The notes under the pieces were generated by a model. That model did no database searches. It was given only the letters and a program-made list of their open reading frames with translations, and had not been told where the DNA came from. This document shows positions 1-12,400 of a stretch of DNA of 64,000 nucleotides, piece by piece. Origin of the DNA: Anodontia alba (taxonomy: Eukaryota > Mollusca > Bivalvia > Lucinida > Lucinidae); NCBI GenBank assembly GCA_964016985.1, contig OZ024834.1:86734937-86798936 (forward strand). Reading direction: 5' to 3'. The stretch's first letter is position 1. Each line of letters begins with the position of its first letter. Made by a program: the position numbers and the translations under genes.

Positions 1-109
1 ATCTAGAATGAAAAAATTAAAATTGCTCATTGAATTCTCCTGGGGTAAACATACAACTGATTTAAAAATGTTTTTGCATAAGAAAATATTTTACCTCAGG
101 AATTTTCAA

Positions 110-250
110 AACATGTTGTGGTCGACTTCTAATGAATACGCACAACATCTGTTTTGGCGGAGAAATGAGAAAGAAAAATAAAATATGAACATGTTTTGGC
201 AGAAAAAAGCACCTTATCTATAGATTTTTAACAGTGTTTTATCCAAATTC
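110..250 (+). repeat. half copy of hairpin MITE family A
   Basis: Contains cttctaatgaatacgcacaa and a terminal arm ending in gcaccttatctatag. Only the right arm of the family-A palindrome is present. The rest of 1-405 is intron without other features. Confidence 0.5.
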
Positions 251-405
251 AGTCAGTTTATAACAGCCCTAAAGTTTCTAGCGAAAGAATGTGCACAGTA
301 CTGGTAACTAAGCTTGCCCAGTTAAAGTATGGTTAGGTAAATGACCACGCCAAAGGGCCATCTAATATACTGAAATTTTTTCAGACTTGTTTTTTTTTTC
401 TGCAG

Positions 406-480
406 CTAAATCCCCAGCATCAACGAAAGCAAGCAAGCCAAAGAGTAAACCCAAGCCCAAACCTCCAGAGGAAATCCCAG
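406..480 (+). CDS. exon 1 in window (internal exon)
   Basis: Acceptor tgcag before 406, donor gtaaca after 480. It starts with the last two bases of a codon and leaves one base, so both flanking introns are phase 1. It encodes a Lys/Pro/Ser-rich basic stretch (KPKSKPKPKPPEE), disordered and nuclear-localisation-like. Earlier exons must lie upstream of base 1. Confidence 0.75.
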
Positions 481-3400
481 GTAACAAAATATCAATTAAG
501 CAGACATCTCTTGGGCCTTTCAAAAATGTTTGGTTCAGGTAACATGGTAGGGTAGGTTAGGTTCTTTTTCTTTTTTTTTTTTTTTTTTGATTTTTTTTTT
601 TTCCTCACTTAAGGGAACTGCTTCACGATCTTATGGCTTGCAAACAATTTCACATCTATATTGACTCAAATATTGTTTTGAGCAAGCAAACAATTTCACG
701 CATATAGTGACTCAAATACTGACTCAGATATTGTTTTGTAATGTAACTTCATGCTATATCATACTTGAAAATCTTCCTTTGGGCCAATAACAGTCTGTTG
801 TTTCATGGAAACATTCAAAACCAATCAATCTCAGCTGCGAGATGGCGTCCTTTAGCATTGCTAATTTAGACAGGCTTCTCTGACTTAATCTAGATGCTTA
901 ACACTTAGCGTGCTGGGTAAAAATTTCAGCAGACGACATTTTGAAATATTTCTTATTCTTCCTAGAAAATAGGATTTGACATTACATGCAAATTGTCTCC
1001 TTAGGAGACAATTTTCATGAAATGTCAAATTCTGTTTTCTGGGAAAATAAAAAAAAATGTCATCAATTTGTCGTCTGCAGAATCTGCCCATATTAAGTGT
1101 TAAAGGCTCCATATATTCCTCAAAAATAGACATTTTATTATCCAAGAAAGGTTTAATAAATTGATACATTGTATTAATACAATGATAAAATGTGGCACCT
1201 GACAGCCTGTAAAATTTCAGTTAGTCTCTTGTTCTTGAAATGAAATTTTTTATCGTACCTCTGAATTAATGTTGCCAACATTAATTCAGAGATACGATAA
1301 AAAATCATTTCATTTTTTGATCCAGTTCAAAAACGAGAGACTAACTGAAATTTTACAGGCTGTCAGATGCCACATTTTATGATCTTGTTAATATTATGTA
1401 TCAGTTTATTAAACTTTTTTTTGATAAAAAATGACTAATTTTGAGGAATATGGAGCCTATATGGTTCACTTACTCTTCAGTATTGATTTTTTTACATGTG
1501 TAAGGTAAACTGATGGAGCTAGACATGACCCAAATTGGTTGACTGACCTGTAAAACTTCAACACAAACACGTGCTTAAGCAAAATTGATCCAGTTTATAC
1601 TGAACAAATGGTCAGAAATGGATCAGCCATACTTGAAAACATTATAATATACATTAATTTTTTGCGGAGTTAATAAATGAGAATTACAAAGAACTGAATC
1701 AGTCCTTCTGCACAGTCTTGGACTTCACTGACCACCTGCAGAATTGTAAGATGTTCTAGAATATACATGTACCAGTAGCCAGTAAAGACCCGATCAGTGT
1801 GCAGACATGCTGGCTGATCTTGATCATCACTGTCCTTATATGCTTCTTTTTTTTTTGGGTTTTTTTTGCTGACCTCGGTGGCTCAGTTGAATGGGCGTCC
1901 GACTGGAGATCAGGAGATTGAAGGTTTTATCCCCGCATTTGCTTATGGAGATTGATCATGAAATATTTTCTATTGTTATTCTCCACCTTCCGCTGATTCA
2001 AGAAGGGCAGTTGTTAGTTTCTGGCGAAAGAATGTGTACAAGTATTGGATAACCGCTTAGTGGACTAAGCCTGTCGAGAATAAAGTGTGGTTAGGTAAAC
2101 TGACCGCGTTTGACATGACCCCAATGGGTTGACTGGGCCAAAAAACCTCAACACACAGACACACACACACACAAAAAAAAATATGCTTGTTTTCACATAA
2201 AAAAAAGGTATAAATGAGAGAGAGAGAGCTCTAGAGAGTATTTTACTCCCTGTTTTAAAGCTTAATGCTAGCAGGCCCCTGTAGCCTAGTGGATACAAGA
2301 GTTGACTCCTAATCCTTTAGGTTTCTTACCATTGTGGTGTGAGCCTCACTCGGGTCGCATGTTGGAAATCCAAGTTCTGCTGTAAAACCAAAATCAAAAA
2401 AAAAAAAAAAAAAAGGAAAAAAAAGCTTAATGCTTAAATACCCATTTGCAATGCTTAACTCTTATAGCACCAAACATAAGTGTAGCATAGAAAATTCTAA
2501 GTTTTTCAGAGAAAATAAAGCTTGGAATTTCATGTGGCAGACAATTCACATGAAATTCCATGCTTTATTTTCTCTGAAAAGAAAAAAAAAAGGAGAAGGA
2601 AAAAAAACACACCTAGTAATGCATTTATCTTTGAAACCCTTTCTGATCTAGTGTACTGCTCCTGATCACAACTGATTAAATGTGAGGGTAATCGTTTCAT
2701 ATTAAAAGATGTAAAGTTCGCTGAAAAGCTTTACCCCCTCAAATTGATTTCAATGATGGAATCCAAAATTTCTTTGAGTATTTTTACCCCCTCAGCTTCA
2801 ATTTCAATGCTGATTTTCAAAAATTCAGTCTTGAAGTACCGTTTATTCCCTCTTATCCTTTCGGGGGGTTGGGGGTGGGGTGTAGGGGGGGTGGCGGTGG
2901 TAGTGGTGGTGGAGGGTATCTGATAAGCACTGCTTATGGACTTTTCTTATTGTAAAATAAAATATTTCAGAAATATTAGAAGGTAAGAGTCGAAGGAAGG
3001 CAAATGTATCCTACAAAGAGGAGGATTCTGAATTTGAAGATTTAGATGAAGAGATGATGTTAGACTCGGATGAAGATCCAGAATTCAGACCTTGTAAGTT
3101 TTTAAGAACTAGACTGGACTGCATCCAGAAGCATCAATGCTTATGATGTATGTGTATGCTTAGAAATGTTTTCTTTTATGCTGTATTGTCAGAAACCAGC
3201 TCTCCTTTTAAAGGCTCCATATTCCTTAAAAATAGACTTTATTATCCAAGAAAGGTTTAATAAATTATGTCCCACGACCACCACTACCAAAGATCGCGTT
3301 GGCGTCAGCATCGGCACCAGCGTAAAACTTCTTGTCTGCTCTGTAACTTGAATACCCTTTGGAATATTTTGATGAGACTTGGTAGAAATGTAGGACAGGG

Positions 3401-6400
3401 CCAGACGACATGTCGCGTACAAGATTGACAACTCTGCCATTCTAATTTTTGGAGTTATCACCCTTTGTTTTATTTGAAAAAGATTTCGTGTCCGCTCTAT
3501 CCAAGAAAGGTTTAATAAATTATGTCCCCCTCCCCCCCCACCACAAGCAAAGATCCTGTTGGCATTGGCATCGGCATAAGCGTAAAACTTCTTGTCTGCT
3601 CTGTAACGTGAATACCCTTTGGAATATTTCGATGGTACTTGACAGAAATGTAGAACAGGACCACACGACATGTCACATACAAGAATGACAACTCTGCCTT
3701 TCTTACTTTTGGTGTTATCTCCCTTTGTTATATTTGACAGTGATAATCCATTGATTTCGTGTCTGCTCTGTAAGTCAAAGACTCTTTAGAATATCTTTAT
3801 GATACTTGGTAGAAATGTAGAACAGGACCAGACAACATGTCACATACAAGAATGACGACTCTGCCTTTCTTACTTTTGGCGCTATCTCCCTTTGTTATGT
3901 CTGACAGTGATTATCCATTGATTTCGTGTCCGCTTTGTAAGTCAAAGAGCCTTTGGAATATTTTTATAATACTTGGTAGAAATGTAGAACAGGACCAGAC
4001 AACATGTGGCATACAAGAATGACAGCTCTGTCTTTTTTACTTTTGGGGTTATCTCCCTTTGTTATATTTGAAAGGTGGATATCCATTGATTTTGTGTCCG
4101 CTGTGTAAGTTAAAGACCCTTTTGTATATTTTTTTATGATACGTGGTAGAAATGAAGAACAGGACCAGATGATGTATCGCATACAAGAATGACAACTCTG
4201 CGTTTCTTACTTTTGGCATTATCTCCCTTTGTTATATTTGACAGTCTGCCTTGTAAAAAATGGTGGAAAATATATCCTGTGTACCAAAGTCCCTAATGTT
4301 GGCTCAGTTGGATGCATGTCTGACTGATGATAAAGTGGTGGCATGTTAAATCCCCTCCGGGTCTTGCAACATTCTTTCATTGGGCTTGATCATGTAATAT
4401 TTTCTACAAGTATTCTCTCCCGTCCACTGATTCAAGAAGGGCAGTTGTCAGTTTCTGGAGAAAGAATGCATAAGTATTGGTTAACTGTTTAGAGGACTTA
4501 GCTTATCCCAGAAAAATGTGGTAAGGTAAACTGACTGGCTCGACATGGCTCTAATAGTGTTGACTGGGCCATTAAACTCCCACTCACCCACCTATATTAT
4601 TTTTTCTGCAGCTAGGAAGAAAGGAGGAGGTCGGGCTAAAGCGAAGAGAAAGCGAATGGCACAGTCTTCTGATGAAGAGAGTGATGAAGATGATGATGAA
4701 GAGTCTGATTTTGAAGAAGAAGGTGGACAGAAGAGACAGGTCTGTCTGGCTCATCTGTTCTGTGAAGTCTTTGGTCAGGGCTAGTCTTGAAACCCCCCAA
4801 AAAACCCGACCTTTTTAGCTCACTGGATTAAAAGTACAGGCAGAGTTATAGCAGTTCCCATGGCATTGGTGTAGATCGGCATCGGCATTGGTTACAGTTT
4901 TCGGTTGCAGTTTTTGGTTACAGTATTATAAAGGCTATAGGGCCCTTGCACTTGCGGGAAACGAAGGCCCAGATCAGACTGCGCAAATGCACAGTCTGAT
5001 TTGGGCCTTAGTTACCCGCTTAAATAATTTGGATACTGAACCTCAGGACGGCAGTACTTCATGCTTTCCTTTAAGTTACATACTAAGGTTTAATGTAGTA
5101 CCATCTTGACTCAAATGAGTGACCTCGAGGTCAGGGTCTCAGACTTAGGAAAAATTTATGTTTATGTTTTTGATTAAAGTTTTTAGAGACAAAGTGTGAC
5201 TCAGAAGAGCTATGTTGTCCTGCCACAGCTATTTATGTATAAACAGTTACAGAGAAACAGTTTATGATGGATTGTATGGAATTCTCCAATACATGGTGTC
5301 AATTTTTCCTGATAAATGGCGACACATACATTGTATATTTCAAGATGTACCTGCTGACTAGTCTGTTGTTTTCATACCACACCACACATTAGTGGCAGGG
5401 TATTATGGTTTCACGTTGGTGTCAGTATGTCTATCCATTTGTCGTCTGTCCGTCCTTACTTTTATTTCAACCTGAGTAAATCTGGCCTCGGTGGCTCATT
5501 TGGATGCGCCATCCGACTGGAGACCAGGAGATCGTGGGTTCAACCCCCGCCGAGGTCGGCAACATTCTTTCGTGGAGATTGATCATGAAATATTTTCTAC
5601 GGTCATTCTCTCCCTTCCGACTGGAGACCAGGAGGTCGAGGGTTCAACCCCCGCCAAGGTTGGCAACATTCTTTCGTGGAGATTGATCATGAAATATTTT
5701 CTGTGGTCATTCTCACCCTTCCGCTGATTCAAGAAGGGCAGTTGTCAGTTTCTGGGGAAAGAATGTGCACAATACTGGTTAACTGCTTAGAGGAGTAAGC
5801 CTGCCCAGTAAACGTGTGGTTAGGTAAACTGACTGCGCTCGACATGACCCGATTAGTCCTTTAAGCAGTAAACTAATATTTATGTAGCTTCTTTCAACAG
5901 AAACTGACAACTGCCCTTCTTGAATCAGCAGAAGGGAGAGAATTACCTTAGAAAATATTTCATGATCAAGTCCCATGAAAGAATGATATTGTGCAGATCT
6001 GATTTGGGATTGCAAATGGCCCGAAATGGGCAAATTTCATCAAATTTTGAGTTATCTGCACATGACACAATAATGGATTATAGTTTCACATTTTTATGGG
6101 TATTATAGTTTCACATTTTTATTTATTTAAGTACATGAGTTTATTGAACAAACCATAACAATTTTAATTTTTAGGCATCCATCCCCATTTTCATGTATTC
6201 AGCCTTTCTTCACACACAGCTGTAATAACCATTTTCATTAGCAAATCAAAATATACCATTTCTTATGGTCAGGTCTTTGCACTTGAACTCCTCTAGCAGT
6301 ATCTACCGTAATTACCCTAAGTACTCGGACAGCTAGGCCTTTGCAAATGTGGCATCTGATCAGAGTCTACACTGTTTGCCGTACGTACAGCAATATTTTA

Positions 6401-9400
6401 GACACATCAACATTTAGTAGAATGAACTGTATCAACTTTTAGGACAAGTATGGTAAATAGTTAAGGTGTCCCACTACTTAGGGTTATTACAGTATGTTAC
6501 ATACATGTTTGATTCACTGTTTTCCATTACTGACAGCTCCTATAGTAATAAATCGAACGCCTTGTATAAAGTGCCTTTTGATATATGTTTTATCAGGCTC
6601 AACCTGAAAATATGAGTGAATGACTCAGTAAAGCTAGCCATTCCTTGGTCTTGAGATTTCTTCATATTTTCTAGTCTGCTGTTAAAATTGATATTGGGGG
6701 ATGTTAATATGGTATTCTCCATATCTTTACAGCCTGGTAAGAAGAGGTCCAAAACAGTCTCATTTGCGTAAGTATCTATTATTTCTTTCATTAAATGGTT
6801 GATGCTCTGCTATTCATTAGATGTGCCTTGTGCAGGCACTTCTAATGAGTACATAAAACATGTTTTAGTGAAGTAAAGAAAAAAAAAAGTATATGGATAT
6901 CCCCATTTAATTTGGAGCTCGGCAGAAAACAATTGACTTGTTATTAATTTCATTAACATGCCTTAGTCTGTTGGTGGTGTGTGTGTGAGGGGGGGTGGGG
7001 GGGGGGTGTAGTTTATTCAGTCTAAAATGGTTTAAGTCAGTGGCTTAGGATGTGATATCATTATTTTATACAGGGCCATGCACAGAGACAAATCCCCAGT
7101 ACCTCCCACTGTTGTAGAAGAACCAGTTGGTTTCCAGGTACGTAACACAGTTTCAACTTTTTCCAAGAAAAAAGAGCATTTTGCATGAGTGATCAGAACA
7201 GTAAAAATTTTAAAACATGAGAAAACGTGAGAATAAATTTCTCAGGTTTTTAATTTCCGCCGTTGCTTGTATCCGCGAAAAACAAAAAATTGCCATTGCC
7301 CCATGAAAATTTGGCAACACTGGACCTTTTAGTCAACTTATGTAAAGATGGAATGTAAACAAATCTTAATATGGACAAATTTATTAAAAGAAATACATAG
7401 CTCTTGATAAGGCGCTTTTTTCAACCAAAAAAAAATATCTATAGTTTTCTTATTTCTTAACAAAAATATATGTTGTGGGTACTCATTAGAAGCGCCTCGG
7501 TGAGGCGCTTCTAATGAGTACCCATAACATATGTTTTGGTCGAGAAATAAGAAAACCATTTACCTGATACACACTCTTATCTAGACCAATGAAATACAAT
7601 GGTAATATAACCCGGGATTGTTAAGGCTGTTTCATCAGTGCAAGTAGCCTTAAATCAGTTGTTTTTAGTGGAAATCTTTTCAGTCGTAATTACTAATAAC
7701 ATAACACAATCCTTTTCCCAGGTTATACCTGTATTCCTTTGAAGTTTTTTCGTCCTATGTTAAGGGAAGTAACTACCACAAGATGTTATCCTTGGATGCT
7801 TTGTAATTATGTTAAGGGAAGTAACTACTGCAAGACATTATCATTCGATGCTTTGCAAATGTCTCTGTTACTTTGGACAAGGACCTGCACAGTGGCTCAG
7901 TGGCAGAGCGTCTGCTTTGTGATCGGGAGGTTGCGGGTTCCATCCCTGGCCGGGTCATACCAAAGACTTTGAAAATGGTACTAACTGCTGTTTTGCTTGG
8001 CGCTCAGCATTAAGAAAGTAGAGCTAGAACTGGTCAGCTCAGTGTAGTATAATGTGACTGTGTGGATTATCATGTCAAAGTGTCTGGGGTTGGGTATTTC
8101 AGCGAGGCAGCAATCTAAAAGTGAGCATTGAGCACCCTGCCACATCCAGACACAGTTGCGATATGACTGACAGAGGTTGAAAGCGACGTTAAGCCCAGTT
8201 CAAACAAACAAATAGATGAGACAGCGCATATGCAGAATGATATGAACCCTTGCATTTTGCGCATGCTCGTAGGCACTTTTGGTTTGACGCTGCTGAATGT
8301 GGTCCGTCACTTTTGAATTGAGGTTTAATAATAACCCTTGTCATGCTAAATAAATTAATATGCCATGCCCACTTCTAAATGTCAGCCAATCAGATGCCTT
8401 GATCGAGGTTGTTGACATAAATTTATAGACTGAATGGCAAACAGTGCAGATCCAGATCAGTTGGCTTCTGAAGAAGCCAACTGATCTGGATCTACACTGT
8501 TTGCAAAGGAAGAGTATATCCAGGTTTAGCAGGACACGGGTTGATATTTTTCTAGCCAACTGTTGGTGAATATCTGATAGACAAGAGCACGGTGAAAGAT
8601 GATGGCACGGTACCTACTATATGGCTTTTCAAGAAAGGTGGAATCATCCAAAAATATAACAGGATCGAAGAAAATGGCGAAGTGGTATACACGAGTGCGC
8701 AGTGGGTAAGTTAGATGCTGGGTATCATATTTACCAGAAATATTTAGACACTTTAAGTCCTTACCATACATGACCTAAAGCCGGCCTCGATGGCTCAGTT
8801 GGATGTCCAATTGGTTATCAGGAGGTTGTGGGTTCGTCCCCGGTCGGGTCAGCAATTCTTTAGTGAAGATTGATCGTGAAATATTTTCTACAGTCATTCT
8901 CTCCCTCTGGCTGATTTAAGAGGGACAGTTGTCATTTTCTGGCAAAAGAATGTGCACAATACTGGTTAACCGCTAAGAGGACTAAGCCTGCCCAGTAAAA
9001 GTGTGGTTAGGTAAATTGACCGCACTTGACATGAACCCATTGGGTTGACTGGCCTGTAAAACCTCAACACAAAAAAAAAAACGACCTAAAATTCGAACAA
9101 GTTGTGTAAATATTGCCTATTAACAGTGATCTAGATTTTGATACAATGAGTATTTTCCCTGTGGTTTAAAGCATAATGATGAAATGCTCATTTGCAAAGC
9201 TTAACTCTTAAAGCATGAAGCAAAATTGTAGCATACAAAATTCAACTTTTTACAGAGAAAATAAGGCTTGGCATTTCATGTGAATTGTCTGCCTGACAGA
9301 CAATTCACATGAAATGCCAAGCCTAATTTGGCAACATTATTTCGTGAAGATTGATCATGAAATAGTTTCTACGGCCTTTCTACCTTCGCCTGATTCAAGA

Positions 9401-12400
9401 AGGGCAGTTGTCAGTTTCTGGCAAAATAATGTGCACAATACTGGTTAACTGCTTAGAGAACTAAGCCTGCCCAGTAAAATTGTGGTGAGGTAAACTGACC
9501 CCGCTCGACATGACCCCATTGGGTTGACTAGGCCGTAAAACCTCAACACAAACCATATGGAATATAAGTAAAATATCAATACTTTTTGGTTGATAGAGGC
9601 ACCTTATCTGGAAATATGATTAGTCTGCAACTGTGTAATATTTGCAGTTCTCTGATTGGTGGGATGACTATGGAGACCGTTACGCTCCTGTAAAGATACA
9701 AGTGAAATTCAAACATTTAAACAAGGTAAAAGTAACAATCACAGAATGGCCAGAAGACATGGCATCCTGGGAAAAAACAAGAAATGGGTGAGTGATTATT
9801 ACTTACAACATGTCAGCAAAAATGTGTTCTCATTTCAAAAACACTCCTATTCAAATATATAGAAAATTTTACCTCCAAAAACTGAAAATTTTCAGATAAA
9901 AAATTCTGATATTTTTTCGTATTTCTGCTCAAAACATGGATTGTAGGTACTCGTTAGAACTGCCTCGGGGAGGAGGTTCCAACAAGTAACCACAATCTGT
10001 GTTTTTGAGCAGAATTAAGAAAAATAACGTATACCCCTTTAGACCCTAGTTTTACTATATAAAAGTGGGGTTTAAGGGGGTCAAAATTATATAGGCATGT
10101 TTTCGTGATGTGTCAGTTGATTGACTGACCAACCAACCAGCTATTGGACTGACCTACTTTAAATAACACCTTCTCATTTCGAGGATTGAGCGCAAGACTA
10201 TAGTAACTCAAACATATTTTTGAAACCCTTGTTTAGGGGCAACGGACCCCTTTGTAAACAATGCAAATTTAGATGCCATTGCTCATACGAGCAATGGCAC
10301 CTAAATTTTCATTGTTTACAGAAAGAAATGTTGTAATCTTCATAACGCCTTCATGGTGAGGAGATTAGGTTTGGGGAAAAACAACCATCTGACTTACGCT
10401 AGTCTTGCGCTCAACCCTCGATTTGATCAGTGTATCATTAGGATGCGTGGCTAAATTTAGAATTTTGCAAAAATAAAATTCCATGATTGCAGATGAGAAT
10501 AATAGAAGTGTCCAGATAAATATTTTTCTTAATTTCACAAAACATATTTTGTGGAGAAAAAATAAAATGATAATAAAAAAAAAAAAAAAAAAATCAGCAT
10601 TTCATGCCCCCACCAATAATTTGGCACGGGCAGTTCTGCTTTACCTAGTCATCCATATGACAGTCTCAAGTTATACGTTAAGACACCAACTTGATTACAG
10701 AGTTGAGGTTACATATAATGTGTTAAATTTTTGGGTTTTATGCTTGGTTTAAGTCCATTTATTGATCTTTTTTTTTTTTATTGTTTTTTTTTTCTCACCA
10801 ATGGTTTCATATGCTTTTACATTTAGTTTGATGGTGTGTGTGTAGCATAGAGATGTCACTTCTCTACAACACTCAGCGCTATTCAAAGCCTACTGAGGTC
10901 AAATTTCTGAGAGTGCTCAATGCAGGGGATTCTGTGTACTTTGGTCTCATTCTAGTGTTAGTGCAAATAGCGGCTTGCCTAGAGCTATGGATAAATATGT
11001 TGTTACACGATATAAACACACATCGACGAGGGGCATCTAATGAGTACATCATAATAGCTGGTTCATTACAAAATCAAGTTAATATACCATTTCGATGCAA
11101 ATGACCCTCGTGGGTGGATGCGTGGTTAAATCTGAACTTATCATCATCATTCTAATTAGTACGTACAACATATGCTTTGAGGGAGAAATAAGAAAAACAT
11201 TGGTACTTATTTGTTGAAAAAAGTGCCTTATCTGGAGCTATGTTTAAAACTTTATTTAACCCTTGTCCTGCTGAATTAATTAAGAAGCCACTCCCACTTC
11301 TAAGTTTCAGCCAATCAAATAGCTTGATCAAGGTTATAGAACTAAATTCACGTACTTGATGACAAACATTGTAGATCCAAAACTCTGTCAAAAAATCTAC
11401 ACTGTTTGCGAAGATAGGGTATATCTGGGTTCGGCAGGACAAGGGTTAATAAATCTAAGTTTTTTGTTGTTTTTTTTTACTACCAGGGGTGTAACATCTA
11501 CTAAAACCCCACAAGCAACTACCTCAGAAAACAAGGAGAATACGTCGCCGGCTAAGCAAACATCTGGTGGTAGGGAAACAAATGAGTCGGAAGTCAGTTC
11601 TACAACTACGCAAGGAGATGAAGAGTTCCAGGTAAAAATTAGAACCTGAACTACAAGATCTATAAACAATACAGATCCTGTTCTAAAGATCACCTATTTG
11701 AGTAGGTGGGTGGGGCAGGAGGTGGGTGGGGTTGGGGGGCGGGGCAACACAGTCAAAACAGTTTATACCTCCCTGCTGATCACCTATTTGAGAGGGTGGG
11801 TGGGCAGGGGGTGGGGTTGGCTGGGGTGGGGGGCAACACTGTCAGAAGGGTTTATACCTCCCTGCTGTAAAGGGGTTTACTCTAAGGGGAAAAATTGCTC
11901 CCCTTTGGAGCAAGTTCTTCCCTTTTAGGGTAGAGCCTTTTAAGGAAGGGGATTGCCATGCAGAGCAAACAAGAATTCTCAAAAATTGTTTCTGGGCAGG
12001 AGGGGCAAAATATCTACTAGGTTTATTCAGTCCCCTTGAGGGACCATTGAAAATATATGAAGATGATTAGAACATTGTCACCTGTATCAGTTTGACCATC
12101 TAACTTAACCTTTACTTTACTGGGCTAATTCGGCAGACAGCTAATTGATATTTTTTTCCAGAAAACAGCCTGTTTTCTGTCAGAGAAAATATGAAAAAAA
12201 AAAAAAAATAAAAAAAAATGTCAATTTGTTATCTGTTGAATCTTTCCAGAGAATGATAAAAGGTTCAGAGACCACTTGAATATATACCAAGCTGATAAAA
12301 ACAACATGACGTGTAGTAATTTGACCAACTAATTTAAAGAACTATATCTTCTGATTTCCTTGGGTCATCTCATTACATATAGGGGAAGATTAGGGTGTTA

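Noticed and set aside
3189..3671. 160-codon minus-strand frame
   Set aside because: It lies wholly in the 168-bp tandem repeat and its translation repeats itself; no splice or domain support.
5491..5727. Frames containing GDQEVVGSTPA-like strings
   Set aside because: Translations of the SINE-1 tRNA head and body. The same strings recur at 26107-26405 and 60296-60508.
8526..8771. 81-codon minus-strand frame
   Set aside because: Antisense shadow of exon 6, which fits splice sites, phase and similarity to exon 9 on the plus strand.
11397..11693. 98-codon minus-strand frame
   Set aside because: Antisense shadow of exon 8.
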